Assembly: GCA_937915475.1 (NCBI GenBank)
Contig: CALGIR010000211.1
Coordinates: 1-11,003, forward strand
DNA from: an uncultured Bacteroidales bacterium
GTDB taxonomy: Bacteria > Bacteroidota > Bacteroidia > Bacteroidales > Tenuifilaceae
Reading direction: 5' to 3'
Length of the DNA stretch: 11,003 nt
How positions within the stretch are numbered: the first letter of the stretch is position 1; every line of letters begins with the position of its first letter. The notes under the pieces were generated by a model, which worked only from the letters and a program-made list of their open reading frames with translations, was not told the DNA's origin and made no database searches. The position numbers and the translations under genes were made by a program. Shown in pieces: positions 1 to 7,593 of the stretch.

Positions 1-1432
1 ATATTGTTCCAACTATTAGTAGTTGATTACCCAAGGCTGTAGCACCCAGCCATGCACCCTGCATTATACCTTGATATTGCGGAGGAGCAACTTTAGAAAC
101 AAACGATAACCCTAGTGGACTAATAAATAATTCTGCCACTGTGAGAATAAAATAGGTCCCAATTAACAGAAAAGGAGTAACCCTTGCAGCATCAGTTAAT
201 CCGCCCATTGCTGTAACCTCATTATAAGTAGGTAAACCTAACGACCCAATAGTCATAACACCAAACGCAGATGCAGCAATTCCCATACCTATTGCAATTT
301 TCTTAGGTGTGGAAGGTTCTATCCCTTTAGCTTTTAACCAACCAAAAAGGCCAATAATAACTGGAGTAAGGAATACTACGAAGAAGGGATTAAAGAATTG
401 GAATATTTCTGCCCCTTGTATAGACGTAAATCCTAAGTTAATGTTAATCATACTTAAGTTGGTGTAGTCTTTAGCAAAAAGGGTTAGAGTAACACCATTC
501 TGATGGAATGAGAACCAGAAGAAAATAACCACAGCAAATACGGAGAATAAAGCATATAGTCTTTGACGAACTTCGGTCTTATCCATTTCAACTACTACAG
601 GTTGTTCCTCAGTAACTTTTTCTTGAATAGCCTTTTTCTCAGCAGGATCGGGTAGCTTATTTTTATTTACTACATAAATAACTACCGATATTAGCATGGC
701 TATGATGGCAACACCAAAAGCATAATGAAACCCTGTGTTAAATACGTTAAGATAATCATTTGCAAAAGCCGTTAAGTCGGTTTGTGCAACACCACTTACC
801 TCTGAAGATAATTGAGCAAACCGCTCACTTGCCTGGGGTGTAATTGTTCCTTTAAGAAACTGGTGTGAAAGTGACGGTAAATCTGGATTATAAGCATAAC
901 CATTAGATTGTACCCACCAATTACGAATTCCTACAGCAAGTAGAGGTGCAAAAAGTGCACCTACGTTAATAAACATATAGAAGATTTGAAAACCGGTATC
1001 CCTTTTTTCGGAGTACTTTGGGTTATCGTACATTTGTCCAACAACAGCTTGCAGGTTTCCTTTGAACAAACCATTCCCAAACGCAATTGCAAACAAGCCA
1101 AAACATGTTAATACAAGGTAAAACGCAAAGTGTGGAACAGGTGTGGGAGTGGGTATGGCAATTATTGTATACCCAACAGTCATTAGAATCAAACCTGCTA
1201 ATATGGTTCCTTTATACTTCTTTGTCTTATCGGCTATAAGACCTCCAACTAATGCAAGAAGATAAATTAGCGCATAAAATATGGAGTAAATCCAGGTTGC
1301 TGGAGTTGGGTCCAAACCAAACTTCGACATAAGGAATAGCGAAAGTATCGCCATCATTATGTAAAAACCAAAGCGCTCGCCCATATTGGCAAGAGCTGCG
1401 GCAATCAGACCTTTTGGGTGTCCTTTAAACAT
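1..1432 (-). CDS. POT/PTR2-family (peptide) MFS transporter, 3' end cut by window edge
   Basis: Proton-coupled oligopeptide transporter family protein of the inner membrane, a 12-14 helix MFS carrier that normally imports di- and tripeptides with protons. The frame is open from an ATG at 1430-1432 to the left edge, giving 477 residues; family members usually have about 500-550, so only the last helices are missing. Visible signatures are ERFGFY (19-24) in helix 1, FKGN (123-126), the PTR2 signature FYMFINVG (about 151-158), an FFWFSFHQNG segment near 305-313 typical of helix 7, and AELFISPLGLS near 433-443 typical of helix 10. A hydrophilic stretch around 257-290 (NKNKLPDPAEKK) is a cytoplasmic loop. 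In the ExxER proton-coupling motif the first Glu is Asn16 (NMGER). The gene has its own promoter-like box and is separated from folD by a terminator, so it is a separate transcription unit. Substrate is inferred from family only. Confidence 0.9.
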   Translation of the reverse strand, partial: MFKGHPKGLIAAALANMGERFGFYIMMAILSLFLMSKFGLDPTPATWIYSIFYALIYLLALVGGLIADKTKKYKGTILAGLILMTVGYTIIAIPTPTPVPHFAFYLVLTCFGLFAIAFGNGLFKGNLQAVVGQMYDNPKYSEKRDTGFQIFYMFINVGALFAPLLAVGIRNWWVQSNGYAYNPDLPSLSHQFLKGTITPQASERFAQLSSEVSGVAQTDLTAFANDYLNVFNTGFHYAFGVAIIAMLISVVIYVVNKNKLPDPAEKKAIQEKVTEEQPVVVEMDKTEVRQRLYALFSVFAVVIFFWFSFHQNGVTLTLFAKDYTNLSMININLGFTSIQGAEIFQFFNPFFVVFLTPVIIGLFGWLKAKGIEPSTPKKIAIGMGIAASAFGVMTIGSLGLPTYNEVTAMGGLTDAARVTPFLLIGTYFILTVAELFISPLGLSFVSKVAPPQYQGIMQGAWLGATALGNQLLIVGTI

Positions 1433-1484
1433 AGTTTTTAATTATTAGTTAATATACTAGAAAAATAATTTTTTATTCGAGTTG

Positions 1485-1492
1485 CAAATATA
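1485..1492 (-). promoter_or_regulatory. Probable Bacteroidota -7 box for the POT transporter
   Basis: Read on the minus strand this is TATATTTG, an exact match to the Bacteroidota -7 consensus TAnnTTTG, about 53 nt upstream of the transporter ATG. No clear TTTG -33 box lies 17-23 nt further upstream. The same octamer stands before ffh. Confidence 0.5.
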
Positions 1493-1566
1493 GAAATTCT
1501 TTTGTCTATTACACCCTAACTATGTCACATTAGCACTATATGTTTCTGTTTTTATTGAATATACGC

Positions 1567-1606
1567 TAAAAAAAAACAGCTAAAGAAGTTTTCTTTAGCT
1601 GTTTTT
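1567..1606 (-). terminator. Intrinsic terminator downstream of folD
   Basis: A perfect inverted repeat has arms AAAAACAGCTAAAGAA (1572-1587) and its exact complement (1591-1606) around a 3-nt loop. Read on the minus strand it starts 11 nt after the folD stop codon, and its GCTG-containing stem runs into a nine-T tract (complement of 1568-1576). This ends the ffh-folD transcript. Because the arms carry both A and T runs, it could also work on the opposite strand. Confidence 0.9.
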
Positions 1607-1617
1607 CGATAGTTTAT

Positions 1618-2499
1618 CTACCCGTAAACCTCCCTCTTTGAGGCCTTTAGTGTGTTTTTTAAGAGAGAGACAATTGTCAATGGCCCTACCCCACCCGGAA
1701 CAGGTGTTATATAGCTGCATTTTGGGGCAACCTCATCAAAATTAACATCACCATGGAGTTTCCAGCCAGATTTGGTTTTATCGGATTTTAACCTTGTAAT
1801 ACCAACATCAACAACAACTGCACCCTCCTTTACCATGTCGGCAGTTACAAAACCGGCCTGACCTATGGCAACAATTAGAATATCGGCTGTGCGGGTAATC
1901 GAGGGGATATCTTTGGAACGACTGTGGCAAAGAGTTACAGTACAATCACCCATAGGCACTTTCTGTGAAAGCAGGTTGGCTATGGGTCTTCCTACAATAT
2001 TGCTGCGACCAAGTACCACGCAGTGTTTTCCTGCGGTTTGAATGTTGTATCTTTTGAATAATTCAATTATCCCATCGGGGGTGGCTGAGATGTAAGAAGG
2101 TAAACCTATTACCATACGCCCCACATTCACAGGGTGAAAACCATCCACATCCTTTTTCGGGTCAATGGCCTCAATAACTTTCTGTTCGGAAATATGCTTT
2201 GGCAAAGGCATTTGAACAATAAAACCATCAACATCCGAATCTTGATTTATCTTATCAATCTCAGCTAACAGATCTTCCTCACTTATAGTATCCTCAAACC
2301 GTAGAACAGAACTATTAAAACCAACCTGTGCAGAAGCTTTCTCTTTATGGCCAACATAGGTCTCACTGGCACCATCATGGCCAACAAGTATGGCCACTAA
2401 ATTTGGGATTTTACCTCCACTCGCCTTTATCTGCTCAACCTCTTGAGCAATTTCTTGCTTAACCTTATCGGCTATTTTTTTACCGTCGAGAAGTTCCAT
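1618..2499 (-). CDS. folD: Bifunctional methylenetetrahydrofolate dehydrogenase / methenyltetrahydrofolate cyclohydrolase
   Basis: Cytoplasmic one-carbon enzyme that interconverts 5,10-methylene-, 5,10-methenyl- and 10-formyl-tetrahydrofolate using NADP+, supplying formyl groups for purine and initiator-tRNA synthesis. At 293 residues it has full family length. The N-terminal catalytic domain carries Tyr48 and Lys52 in YVGHK, Gln96 in DGFIVQMPLP, and Asp119 in KKDVDGF, which match the catalytic Tyr50/Lys54/Gln98/Asp121 of E. coli FolD shifted by two. The Rossmann NADP domain shows GRSNIVGRP (164-172), and the C-terminal family signature PGGVGPLT is at 268-275. The usual PCTP motif reads SATP (138-141). 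The ATG at 2497-2499 begins MELLDGKKIA, the normal family N-terminus. It lies 45 nt downstream of ffh with no convincing promoter between, so the two are probably co-transcribed. Confidence 0.97.
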   Translation of the reverse strand: MELLDGKKIADKVKQEIAQEVEQIKASGGKIPNLVAILVGHDGASETYVGHKEKASAQVGFNSSVLRFEDTISEEDLLAEIDKINQDSDVDGFIVQMPLPKHISEQKVIEAIDPKKDVDGFHPVNVGRMVIGLPSYISATPDGIIELFKRYNIQTAGKHCVVLGRSNIVGRPIANLLSQKVPMGDCTVTLCHSRSKDIPSITRTADILIVAIGQAGFVTADMVKEGAVVVDVGITRLKSDKTKSGWKLHGDVNFDEVAPKCSYITPVPGGVGPLTIVSLLKNTLKASKREVYG

Positions 2500-2544
2500 A
2501 TTATTGATTTTTATTGATTTACTATTTGTATAAATCCTAGGTAA

Positions 2545-3879
2545 CTATCTTCTAGGCATATTTGCCATCATTCGTCCTAGGTTTTTTCCACCACCACCCG
2601 AAACCATCTTCATCATCTTTCGCATATCATCAAACTGCTTAACAAGCCTGTTCACATCCTGAATTGTTGTACCACTTCCATCTGCAATTCGTTTGCGCCT
2701 ACTTCCGTTTAACAAAACAGGATTTTCTCGCTCATCGGGCGTCATCGAGTAAATTATTGCTTCTACGCTATTAAAGGCATCATTATCTATATCAACATCT
2801 TTCATCATTTTTCCCATTCCCGGAATCATGCCAGCCAAATCTTTGATATTACCCATCTTTTTAACCTGACCAATCTGGGTAAGAAAATCGTTAAAATTGA
2901 ACTGGTTTTTGGCAATTTTCTTTTGGAGCTTGCGAGCCTCTTCAACATCGTACTGCTCTTGAGCGCGTTCAACTAATGAAACCACATCACCCATACCCAA
3001 GATACGATCGGCCATACGATCTGGATGGAAAATGTCAAGCGCATCCATCTTCTCGCCTGCGCTAACAAACTTAATGGGTTTTTCTACTATTGCTCTAATT
3101 GAAAGGGCAGCACCACCACGGGTATCCCCATCGAGTTTGGTAAGAACAACACCGTTAAAATTAAGTCTATCATTAAACTCTTTAGCCGTATTTACGGCAT
3201 CCTGCCCTGTCATTGAATCTACAACAAAGAGAATTTCATCGGGATTAACAGCCTTTTTGATTGCTGTCATTTCCTTCATCATCTCCTCGTCTACGGCTAA
3301 ACGACCGGCGGTGTCGATAATAACCACATCGTGCTTTTGCTGCTTTGCATATTTTACCGCATCCTTTGCTATACTTACAGGGTCCTTACTTCCCTCGATG
3401 GTAAAAACAGGAACGCCAATCTGTTCACCAAGTATTTTCAGCTGATCGATAGCTGCAGGACGGTAAACGTCGGCAGCCACCAATAATGGGCTTTTTGATT
3501 TTTTGGCTTTTAGGTAATTGGCCAATTTACCAGAGAAGGTGGTTTTACCTGATCCTTGCAAACCTGCAATAAGCACTGTGGATGGTTTTGACGACAGATT
3601 GATATCCTCTGCTTTCCCTCCCATCAGTTGGGCAAGTTCATCGCGCACAACCTTAACAATAAGCTGACCAGGTTTAAGGGAGTTTAACACGTCCATCCCA
3701 AGCGCTTTGCGCTTTACCTCATCAGTAAACTGTTTTGCAATTTTAAAGTTTACGTCGGCATCAAGTAGTGCCTTACGAACATCCTTAAGGGTTTCGGCAA
3801 CGTTAATCTCGCTAATTTTGCCTTCACCCCTTATTAACTTAAACGATCTCTCAAGTCTCTCCGTTAAATTTTCGAACAT
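2545..3879 (-). CDS. ffh: Signal recognition particle protein (SRP54 GTPase)
   Basis: GTPase of the signal recognition particle. It binds 4.5S RNA and signal sequences of nascent membrane and exported proteins, and docks them with FtsY at the inner membrane. The 444 residues form the full three-domain protein. The helical N domain is roughly 1-90. The G domain has P-loop GLQGSGKTT (106-114), DVYRPA (137-142), DTAGR (189-193) and TKLDGD (247-252). The linker has SAGEKMDALDIFHPDR (273-288). The methionine-rich M domain (about 310-444) includes the RNA-binding segment SRRKRIADGSG plus VNRLVKQF (393-416) and a Met-rich signal-binding finger around 351-360. A Met-rich and Gly-rich tail ends in MPRR. 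A promoter-like element lies 40-80 nt upstream and folD follows. No ffs RNA gene is visible nearby. Confidence 0.98.
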   Translation of the reverse strand: MFENLTERLERSFKLIRGEGKISEINVAETLKDVRKALLDADVNFKIAKQFTDEVKRKALGMDVLNSLKPGQLIVKVVRDELAQLMGGKAEDINLSSKPSTVLIAGLQGSGKTTFSGKLANYLKAKKSKSPLLVAADVYRPAAIDQLKILGEQIGVPVFTIEGSKDPVSIAKDAVKYAKQQKHDVVIIDTAGRLAVDEEMMKEMTAIKKAVNPDEILFVVDSMTGQDAVNTAKEFNDRLNFNGVVLTKLDGDTRGGAALSIRAIVEKPIKFVSAGEKMDALDIFHPDRMADRILGMGDVVSLVERAQEQYDVEEARKLQKKIAKNQFNFNDFLTQIGQVKKMGNIKDLAGMIPGMGKMMKDVDIDNDAFNSVEAIIYSMTPDERENPVLLNGSRRKRIADGSGTTIQDVNRLVKQFDDMRKMMKMVSGGGGKNLGRMMANMPRR

Positions 3880-3925
3880 GGTTAAATATTATTATGTACC
3901 TTAAAAATCATATGAATTTGGTTGG

Positions 3926-3957
3926 CAAATATACTAAAAAACGAAACAGTAGTGAAA
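3926..3957 (-). promoter_or_regulatory. Probable Bacteroidota promoter of ffh-folD
   Basis: On the minus strand the -7 box is TATATTTG (3933 down to 3926), exact to TAnnTTTG. TTTC (3957 down to 3954) stands 20 nt upstream as a one-mismatch -33 box (consensus TTTG). Transcription would start near 3919-3920, leaving a leader of about 40 nt before the ffh ATG. Confidence 0.6.
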
Positions 3958-4155
3958 TGCGATAGTAGCAAAATGTTGAATGTGATAAGTGAGAATAAAA
4001 CCTGATTTCACAGGTTTATTCCCATTGGAATTACCATCTTATGCCCCTACAACATTCTTCCAAACTATTGACAGTTCGCTGCCTAGATAAAATCACATCG
4101 GTAGGCAAAATCAATATTAAACAGGGCGCAATTAATGTTGGTTAAAATGGATACG

Positions 4156-4184
4156 AAAAAACAGACGAATGAATAAATCGTCCG
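4156..4184 (-). terminator. Probable intrinsic terminator of the peroxidase gene
   Basis: Read on the minus strand, CGGACGA (4184-4178) pairs with TCGTCTG (4168-4162), seven pairs with one G-U, around a 9-nt loop. It is followed directly by six Ts (complement of 4156-4161). It begins 18 nt after the gpx stop codon. The stem is short, so strength is uncertain. Confidence 0.55.
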
Positions 4185-4201
4185 AAAGCCAGAAACATTA
4201 A

Positions 4202-4741
4202 TTACTTAGTAATCCATTCAACTATCTCGTCCGAATTGGGTTTTTGTTTAGGTGGTATAGATTTTACCACTCTACCCTCCTCATCGATTAAGAATTTTTG
4301 GAAATTCCAAGAAATTTTAGAGTCAACAACCCCATTCTCATTTTTTGATGTTAGCCATTGGTACAGTGGATGAATATCATCGCCCTTAACCGATATTTTG
4401 GACATCATGGGGAATGTTACGCCATAGTTCTGTGTGCAAAAATCAATAATTTCTGCATTTGAGCCTGGTTCTTGATTCATAAAATTATTGGCAGGAAATC
4501 CAATTATAACAAAGTTCTTTCCTTTGTATCTTTTGTACAACTCCTCTAATTGCTCGTACTGTGGGGTTAAGCCACATTTTGATGCTGTATTGACAATCAT
4601 TACTTTTTTACCCTTAAGCTGTGAAAGGGGGAAAGACTCACCATTGATGGTTTCAACGGTAAAATCGTACAATGTTTTTGTTTGGGCGTTAGCAGAAGAG
4701 AAGGAAAATGCAATTATTGAAATAAAGATTAGTAATCTCAT
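4202..4741 (-). CDS. gpx: Exported glutathione-peroxidase-family thiol peroxidase
   Basis: Cysteine-type peroxidase of the glutathione peroxidase fold (179 residues). It reduces hydroperoxides and, given that Bacteroidota generally lack glutathione, is probably recycled by a thioredoxin-like donor. Residues 1-19 form a signal peptide ending ANA before Gln20, so the mature enzyme should act in the periplasm. The peroxidatic Cys56 lies in NTASKCGLTPQY. Trp145 and Asn146 (SWNFQKF) complete the usual active-site set, and Cys102 in FCTQNYGVTFPM is at the position of the resolving cysteine of thioredoxin-dependent members (compare yeast Gpx3 Cys82). The FPCNQF motif holding the catalytic Gln reads FPANNF here, so Gln is replaced by Asn86. 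Non-coding DNA flanks the gene on both sides, with a promoter-like box upstream and a terminator-like hairpin downstream, so it is probably monocistronic. Peroxidase activity is inferred from family, not shown. Confidence 0.92.
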   Translation of the reverse strand: MRLLIFISIIAFSFSSANAQTKTLYDFTVETINGESFPLSQLKGKKVMIVNTASKCGLTPQYEQLEELYKRYKGKNFVIIGFPANNFMNQEPGSNAEIIDFCTQNYGVTFPMMSKISVKGDDIHPLYQWLTSKNENGVVDSKISWNFQKFLIDEEGRVVKSIPPKQKPNSDEIVEWITK

Positions 4742-4771
4742 AATCTGTAAATTATTAGTTTAGACAATAAA

Positions 4772-4779
4772 CAAACCTA
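4772..4779 (-). promoter_or_regulatory. Possible -7 box of the peroxidase gene
   Basis: On the minus strand this reads TAGGTTTG, matching TAnnTTTG, 30 nt upstream of the gpx ATG. No TTTG-like -33 box is seen at the usual 17-23 nt spacing, so the call rests on the -7 box and position alone. Confidence 0.4.
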
Positions 4780-4815
4780 AGCGCATTTGGTTAAATTTAT
4801 TACTCTTTTTTTAGA

Positions 4816-4832
4816 CCACAAGATAATTGTGG
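4816..4832. other. Hairpin CCACAA-GATAA-TTGTGG between batE and gpx
   Basis: A perfect 6-bp stem with a 5-nt loop lies in the 222-base gap upstream of gpx. On the minus strand it is followed by an A run, not T, so it does not look like a standard terminator for the bat operon. On the plus strand it is preceded by seven Ts. Role unknown; it could be a regulatory or processing structure, or chance. Confidence 0.3.
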
Positions 4833-4963
4833 GGAAAACTAGATTTATTCAAATGATTCGGAATCAACAATTAACACTCAGCTTGATTGAGTAGCCAAAG
4901 TGATAATTGAGGTTTTTCTTTTAAGTTTAGTGGAAAGTAAAGCAACAAAGGTCTATTAAAAAG

Positions 4964-5728
4964 CTAAATTAGTTCTATCGTTTCGCTGGGAATCCACCCT
5001 TTATTGCCGTCGTCAGTTCTTATTTCAACCCATTCGCCAATGGTTTTAGTTATGCTAACCTTTGTTCCCCCATGGATTATAAAGATATCCTTGCTCGAGG
5101 CGCCTGGCGAACTCTTTAACGTTACCACTGATTGAAATACGATTGCCTTATCTCTTTGTATAAACCGGTTTTTTTCCTGTACACTAAAAGTCGAGGTTAG
5201 CACTACACATAGTGCAAACAGAATACCAAGCGAAAAGGTTGTTCGTTTAACCCATGGCCTATACGAAAACCGAAAAGTTAAACCAGTAATCAGAAGTAGT
5301 GCAACAAAAGCAATTGAAACCCATGCCCAGCCGTTGGATGTAAGCATTGACCTTAGGGAACGATACCATTTTGTAAGAAAAAAAACGGGGACTGCCTCAA
5401 TTCTGTCTATTGTAAAGGTGCGAGCATACTCAAGGTTAAACTCAATATCCTCATCGGATGAATTTAAGAGATATGCACGCTCGTAGTTCAGTATTGCTTG
5501 CGGTATTTGATTCTGTTTGAAGTAGGCATTACCCAGATTGAAATAGAGTTCAGGATTACTGTATCCACTATCAACCATTGTTTGATAAAGAGTAGCCGCT
5601 TCTTCAAAATTACCTTCAATATACTCGTAATTTGCCTTCTGTAGAACCGAATCGGGGGCAACACTTGCCTGCAAGCCAAAGGTGAACATTAAAGTAAATA
5701 TTGCCAGTATTATCCGTTTCATTGTCAT
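4964..5728 (-). CDS. batE: BatE: TPR and SH3-like domain membrane protein
   Basis: Last gene of the bat operon (254 residues). A signal sequence (about 1-22) precedes TPR repeats at roughly 26-97 (for example YIEGNFEEAATLYQTMVDSG and LYFNLGNAYFKQNQIPQAIL). Two membrane spans follow at about 133-151 and 163-181, joined by a short basic loop (RPWVKR). A bacterial SH3-like domain at about 193-254 ends in GEWVEIRTDDGNKGWIP. If the signal peptide is used, both the TPR and SH3 parts face the periplasm. BatE-type proteins are thought to be scaffolds of the aerotolerance complex. The alternative start Met3 (MKRIILAI) gives an equally good signal peptide. It follows batD by 24 nt. I find no clear terminator after the stop codon. 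Confidence 0.88.
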   Translation of the reverse strand: MTMKRIILAIFTLMFTFGLQASVAPDSVLQKANYEYIEGNFEEAATLYQTMVDSGYSNPELYFNLGNAYFKQNQIPQAILNYERAYLLNSSDEDIEFNLEYARTFTIDRIEAVPVFFLTKWYRSLRSMLTSNGWAWVSIAFVALLLITGLTFRFSYRPWVKRTTFSLGILFALCVVLTSTFSVQEKNRFIQRDKAIVFQSVVTLKSSPGASSKDIFIIHGGTKVSITKTIGEWVEIRTDDGNKGWIPSETIELI

Positions 5729-5752
5729 GTTATTATCCGTTAAACCTATGCA

Positions 5753-7582
5753 TTACTTGCTGTTAAGTACAGCTTCAAGTTTAGAAATTAGCTCAATGGA
5801 GCTATCGTACAGATTAGCCATTTGAGATTGCTCCCCTTTTGGTGCATAGCGTGCATACTCGCATATTGAAACGATACGTAAAAACTCTTCGATATCAATA
5901 GTATTTACTCCACGTTCAAGCAATGTTACTCTTGCGGTATCACTCGATAGATTTGCAACAGGAATGCTTAGCTTATCGGAAATATAACCCCACAGAGCCC
6001 TTAACAGCTCATCGTGAAACTGTTCTGCATTATTTGCTTTTAGAAATTGTAGAGCAATTTTAAGCCTTTGCTTTGATACCCTCTTTGCTTTCCGTGTGCG
6101 AACAAGGGCGATATTACTCATAAGTGACCGCCTTCGCTGAATCCACCAGTATGCAGCAATAGATAAACCAAGTAGAACAATAATAATTAGCTTATACTTT
6201 ATTCCACTAATTAAAAAGGCGATGCTTTTCTGAGGTATATACTTATCGGTTTTAATAAACCTAATATCTTGTCCAATAAAACGAATATCCTCACGACCAA
6301 ACCCCGCCATTGGGACATTTGATGCCTCAGACCCATCGGAATCAACAAACAACGTTAATGGCTTAGATTTTAGCGTAACATACTTATTTTGGAGGGGATT
6401 GAAATATGAAAACTCAACAACACCTAAATCAAAATCACCAGGGGCTCTTGGAATTGCAACAATATCAAATGTTTTCGATCCGGTAGCCCCTTGTTTGGTT
6501 GTGTTTATCCTGTCTAAAACCTTAGTATCAAAAACCTCAAATCCGGCAGGAAAGTCGAACTTTGGAGTATCTAAAAGGCGAAGATTGCCCGAACCAGCCA
6601 CACGAATTTTTAGATTTACCGCCTCGTTAGTTTTAACCTGTGCTTTATCCAACGATGCCTCAAGGTTGTAGTTGCCAACCGCACCAGTAAACGATGCAGG
6701 TGCTGCCGAAGGTAAATCTTTAACTTTTATTGTTTTAGGCTTACTCACTAAACGTTGCTTAATGGTTTTATAGGTCCCAAAAAAATCATCAAATATTGAT
6801 TGGGTTCTGCCACTTTTTTCCTGAGTAAGCACAACTATTTCAAATGGCTCAATGCTAATATCGCCAGAGCGTTGTGGAAAAAGTAGATATTTTTTAAGTA
6901 CCCCCATGTTATAAATCCGCCCATCAATATTTACACGCTGAAAATGTACCTCATTGGCTGTTTCAACTTCCTGACTCCAAAAGCCGGTAAACGAAGGAAA
7001 CTTGACATCCTCGAAACCTGAAATACCCTGACGGGTGTATATGCTTATTGTAGCCAGAATTGGTTCGCCACGGTACACATTAGTTTTATCAAAATCGATA
7101 CTTACAAAAACCTCGCTTGATTTGTCGCTACCCTCCGCCTTTTGTTGGCTAGGTGTTTGACTTTGGCTTTGACTCTGATTTTGCGCTGAATATGAACCAG
7201 ATGAACCCTTAACCACCTCAATGGTTAAAGAATTAGATTCATACTCCTTATTATTTACCTTAGCTATTGCTGGGGGAATGGTATATTTACCCTCTTTTGT
7301 TGCCTCGAGAATATAAGTATAGGTATACTCATACGTTTGGGTCATTTGTCCGTTCACAATCTGTATACTACTACTCGAAGAAGTACTTGGTCCAGCTAGA
7401 ATATAGAAATTATCAAATGTGGGAGGATTAATACTCTTGGGCCTGGAGTTGAGTTTAAATACCAGTCTAAATTGTTCACCCTCAGCCACAACGTCAGGAG
7501 CTGTTGATATAAACTCAATATCTTGGGCAACAGATGTTAGCGATGCTGTTATTAATGTTAGTATTACTAATAGTTTATTCAT
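5753..7582 (-). CDS. batD: BatD: oxygen-tolerance family protein
   Basis: Large exported, membrane-anchored protein of 609 residues in the BatD/oxygen-tolerance family. A signal peptide (1-19, ending SVA before Gln20) is followed by a beta-rich region of Ig-like repeats through about residue 415, with typical openings such as APDVVAEGEQFRLVFKLN and LDKAQVKTNEAVNLKIRVAGSGNL. A Ser/Gln linker (about 126-156, SQSQSQTPSQQ) separates the first beta domain from the rest. One membrane span lies at about 462-480, followed by basic IQRRR and a cytoplasmic helical domain (about 500-609) ending its core in CEYARYAP (574-581). It probably links periplasmic sensing or folding work to the vWA proteins, but no catalytic residues are evident. 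It sits 11 nt after batC. The pentapeptide DIRFI occurs twice, at 432-436 and 439-443. Confidence 0.93.
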   Translation of the reverse strand: MNKLLVILTLITASLTSVAQDIEFISTAPDVVAEGEQFRLVFKLNSRPKSINPPTFDNFYILAGPSTSSSSSIQIVNGQMTQTYEYTYTYILEATKEGKYTIPPAIAKVNNKEYESNSLTIEVVKGSSGSYSAQNQSQSQSQTPSQQKAEGSDKSSEVFVSIDFDKTNVYRGEPILATISIYTRQGISGFEDVKFPSFTGFWSQEVETANEVHFQRVNIDGRIYNMGVLKKYLLFPQRSGDISIEPFEIVVLTQEKSGRTQSIFDDFFGTYKTIKQRLVSKPKTIKVKDLPSAAPASFTGAVGNYNLEASLDKAQVKTNEAVNLKIRVAGSGNLRLLDTPKFDFPAGFEVFDTKVLDRINTTKQGATGSKTFDIVAIPRAPGDFDLGVVEFSYFNPLQNKYVTLKSKPLTLFVDSDGSEASNVPMAGFGREDIRFIGQDIRFIKTDKYIPQKSIAFLISGIKYKLIIIVLLGLSIAAYWWIQRRRSLMSNIALVRTRKAKRVSKQRLKIALQFLKANNAEQFHDELLRALWGYISDKLSIPVANLSSDTARVTLLERGVNTIDIEEFLRIVSICEYARYAPKGEQSQMANLYDSSIELISKLEAVLNSK

Positions 7583-7593
7583 CTACTTGCATA

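Larger units (their letters stand above)
3880..4201. other. 322-base non-coding stretch between gpx and ffh
   Basis: No supportable gene lies here. It holds the ffh leader and promoter on the low side and the probable gpx terminator on the high side. Between them are a small hairpin (AAACCTG 3998-4004 with CAGGTTT 4011-4017, loop ATTTCA) and an inverted repeat TGCCTA/TAGGCA (4080-4085 and 4102-4107). I found no tRNA-like fold and no GGAAGG-type SRP RNA motif. Confidence 0.7.

Noticed and set aside
2501..2520. Direct repeat TTATTGATTT twice before folD
   Set aside because: Two copies of an AT-rich decamer in an AT-rich leader are likely chance; no promoter box or operator pattern accompanies them.
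2536..2556. CCTAG/CTAGG inverted repeat over the ffh stop codon as a terminator between ffh and folD
   Set aside because: Only a 5-bp stem with an 11-nt loop and no following T tract; the ffh-folD gap looks read-through.
3032..3445. 137-codon plus-strand open frame inside ffh
   Set aside because: Lies fully antisense to the conserved GTPase domain, has no recognisable domain, and is a shadow of ffh codon use.
3994..4020. Hairpin AAACCTG/CAGGTTT as a gpx terminator
   Set aside because: On the minus strand it is not followed by a T run, and a better hairpin with six Ts lies closer to the gpx stop at 4156-4184.
3880..4201. SRP 4.5S RNA gene next to ffh
   Set aside because: I looked for the conserved GGAAGG-type motif and a long hairpin and found neither on either strand.
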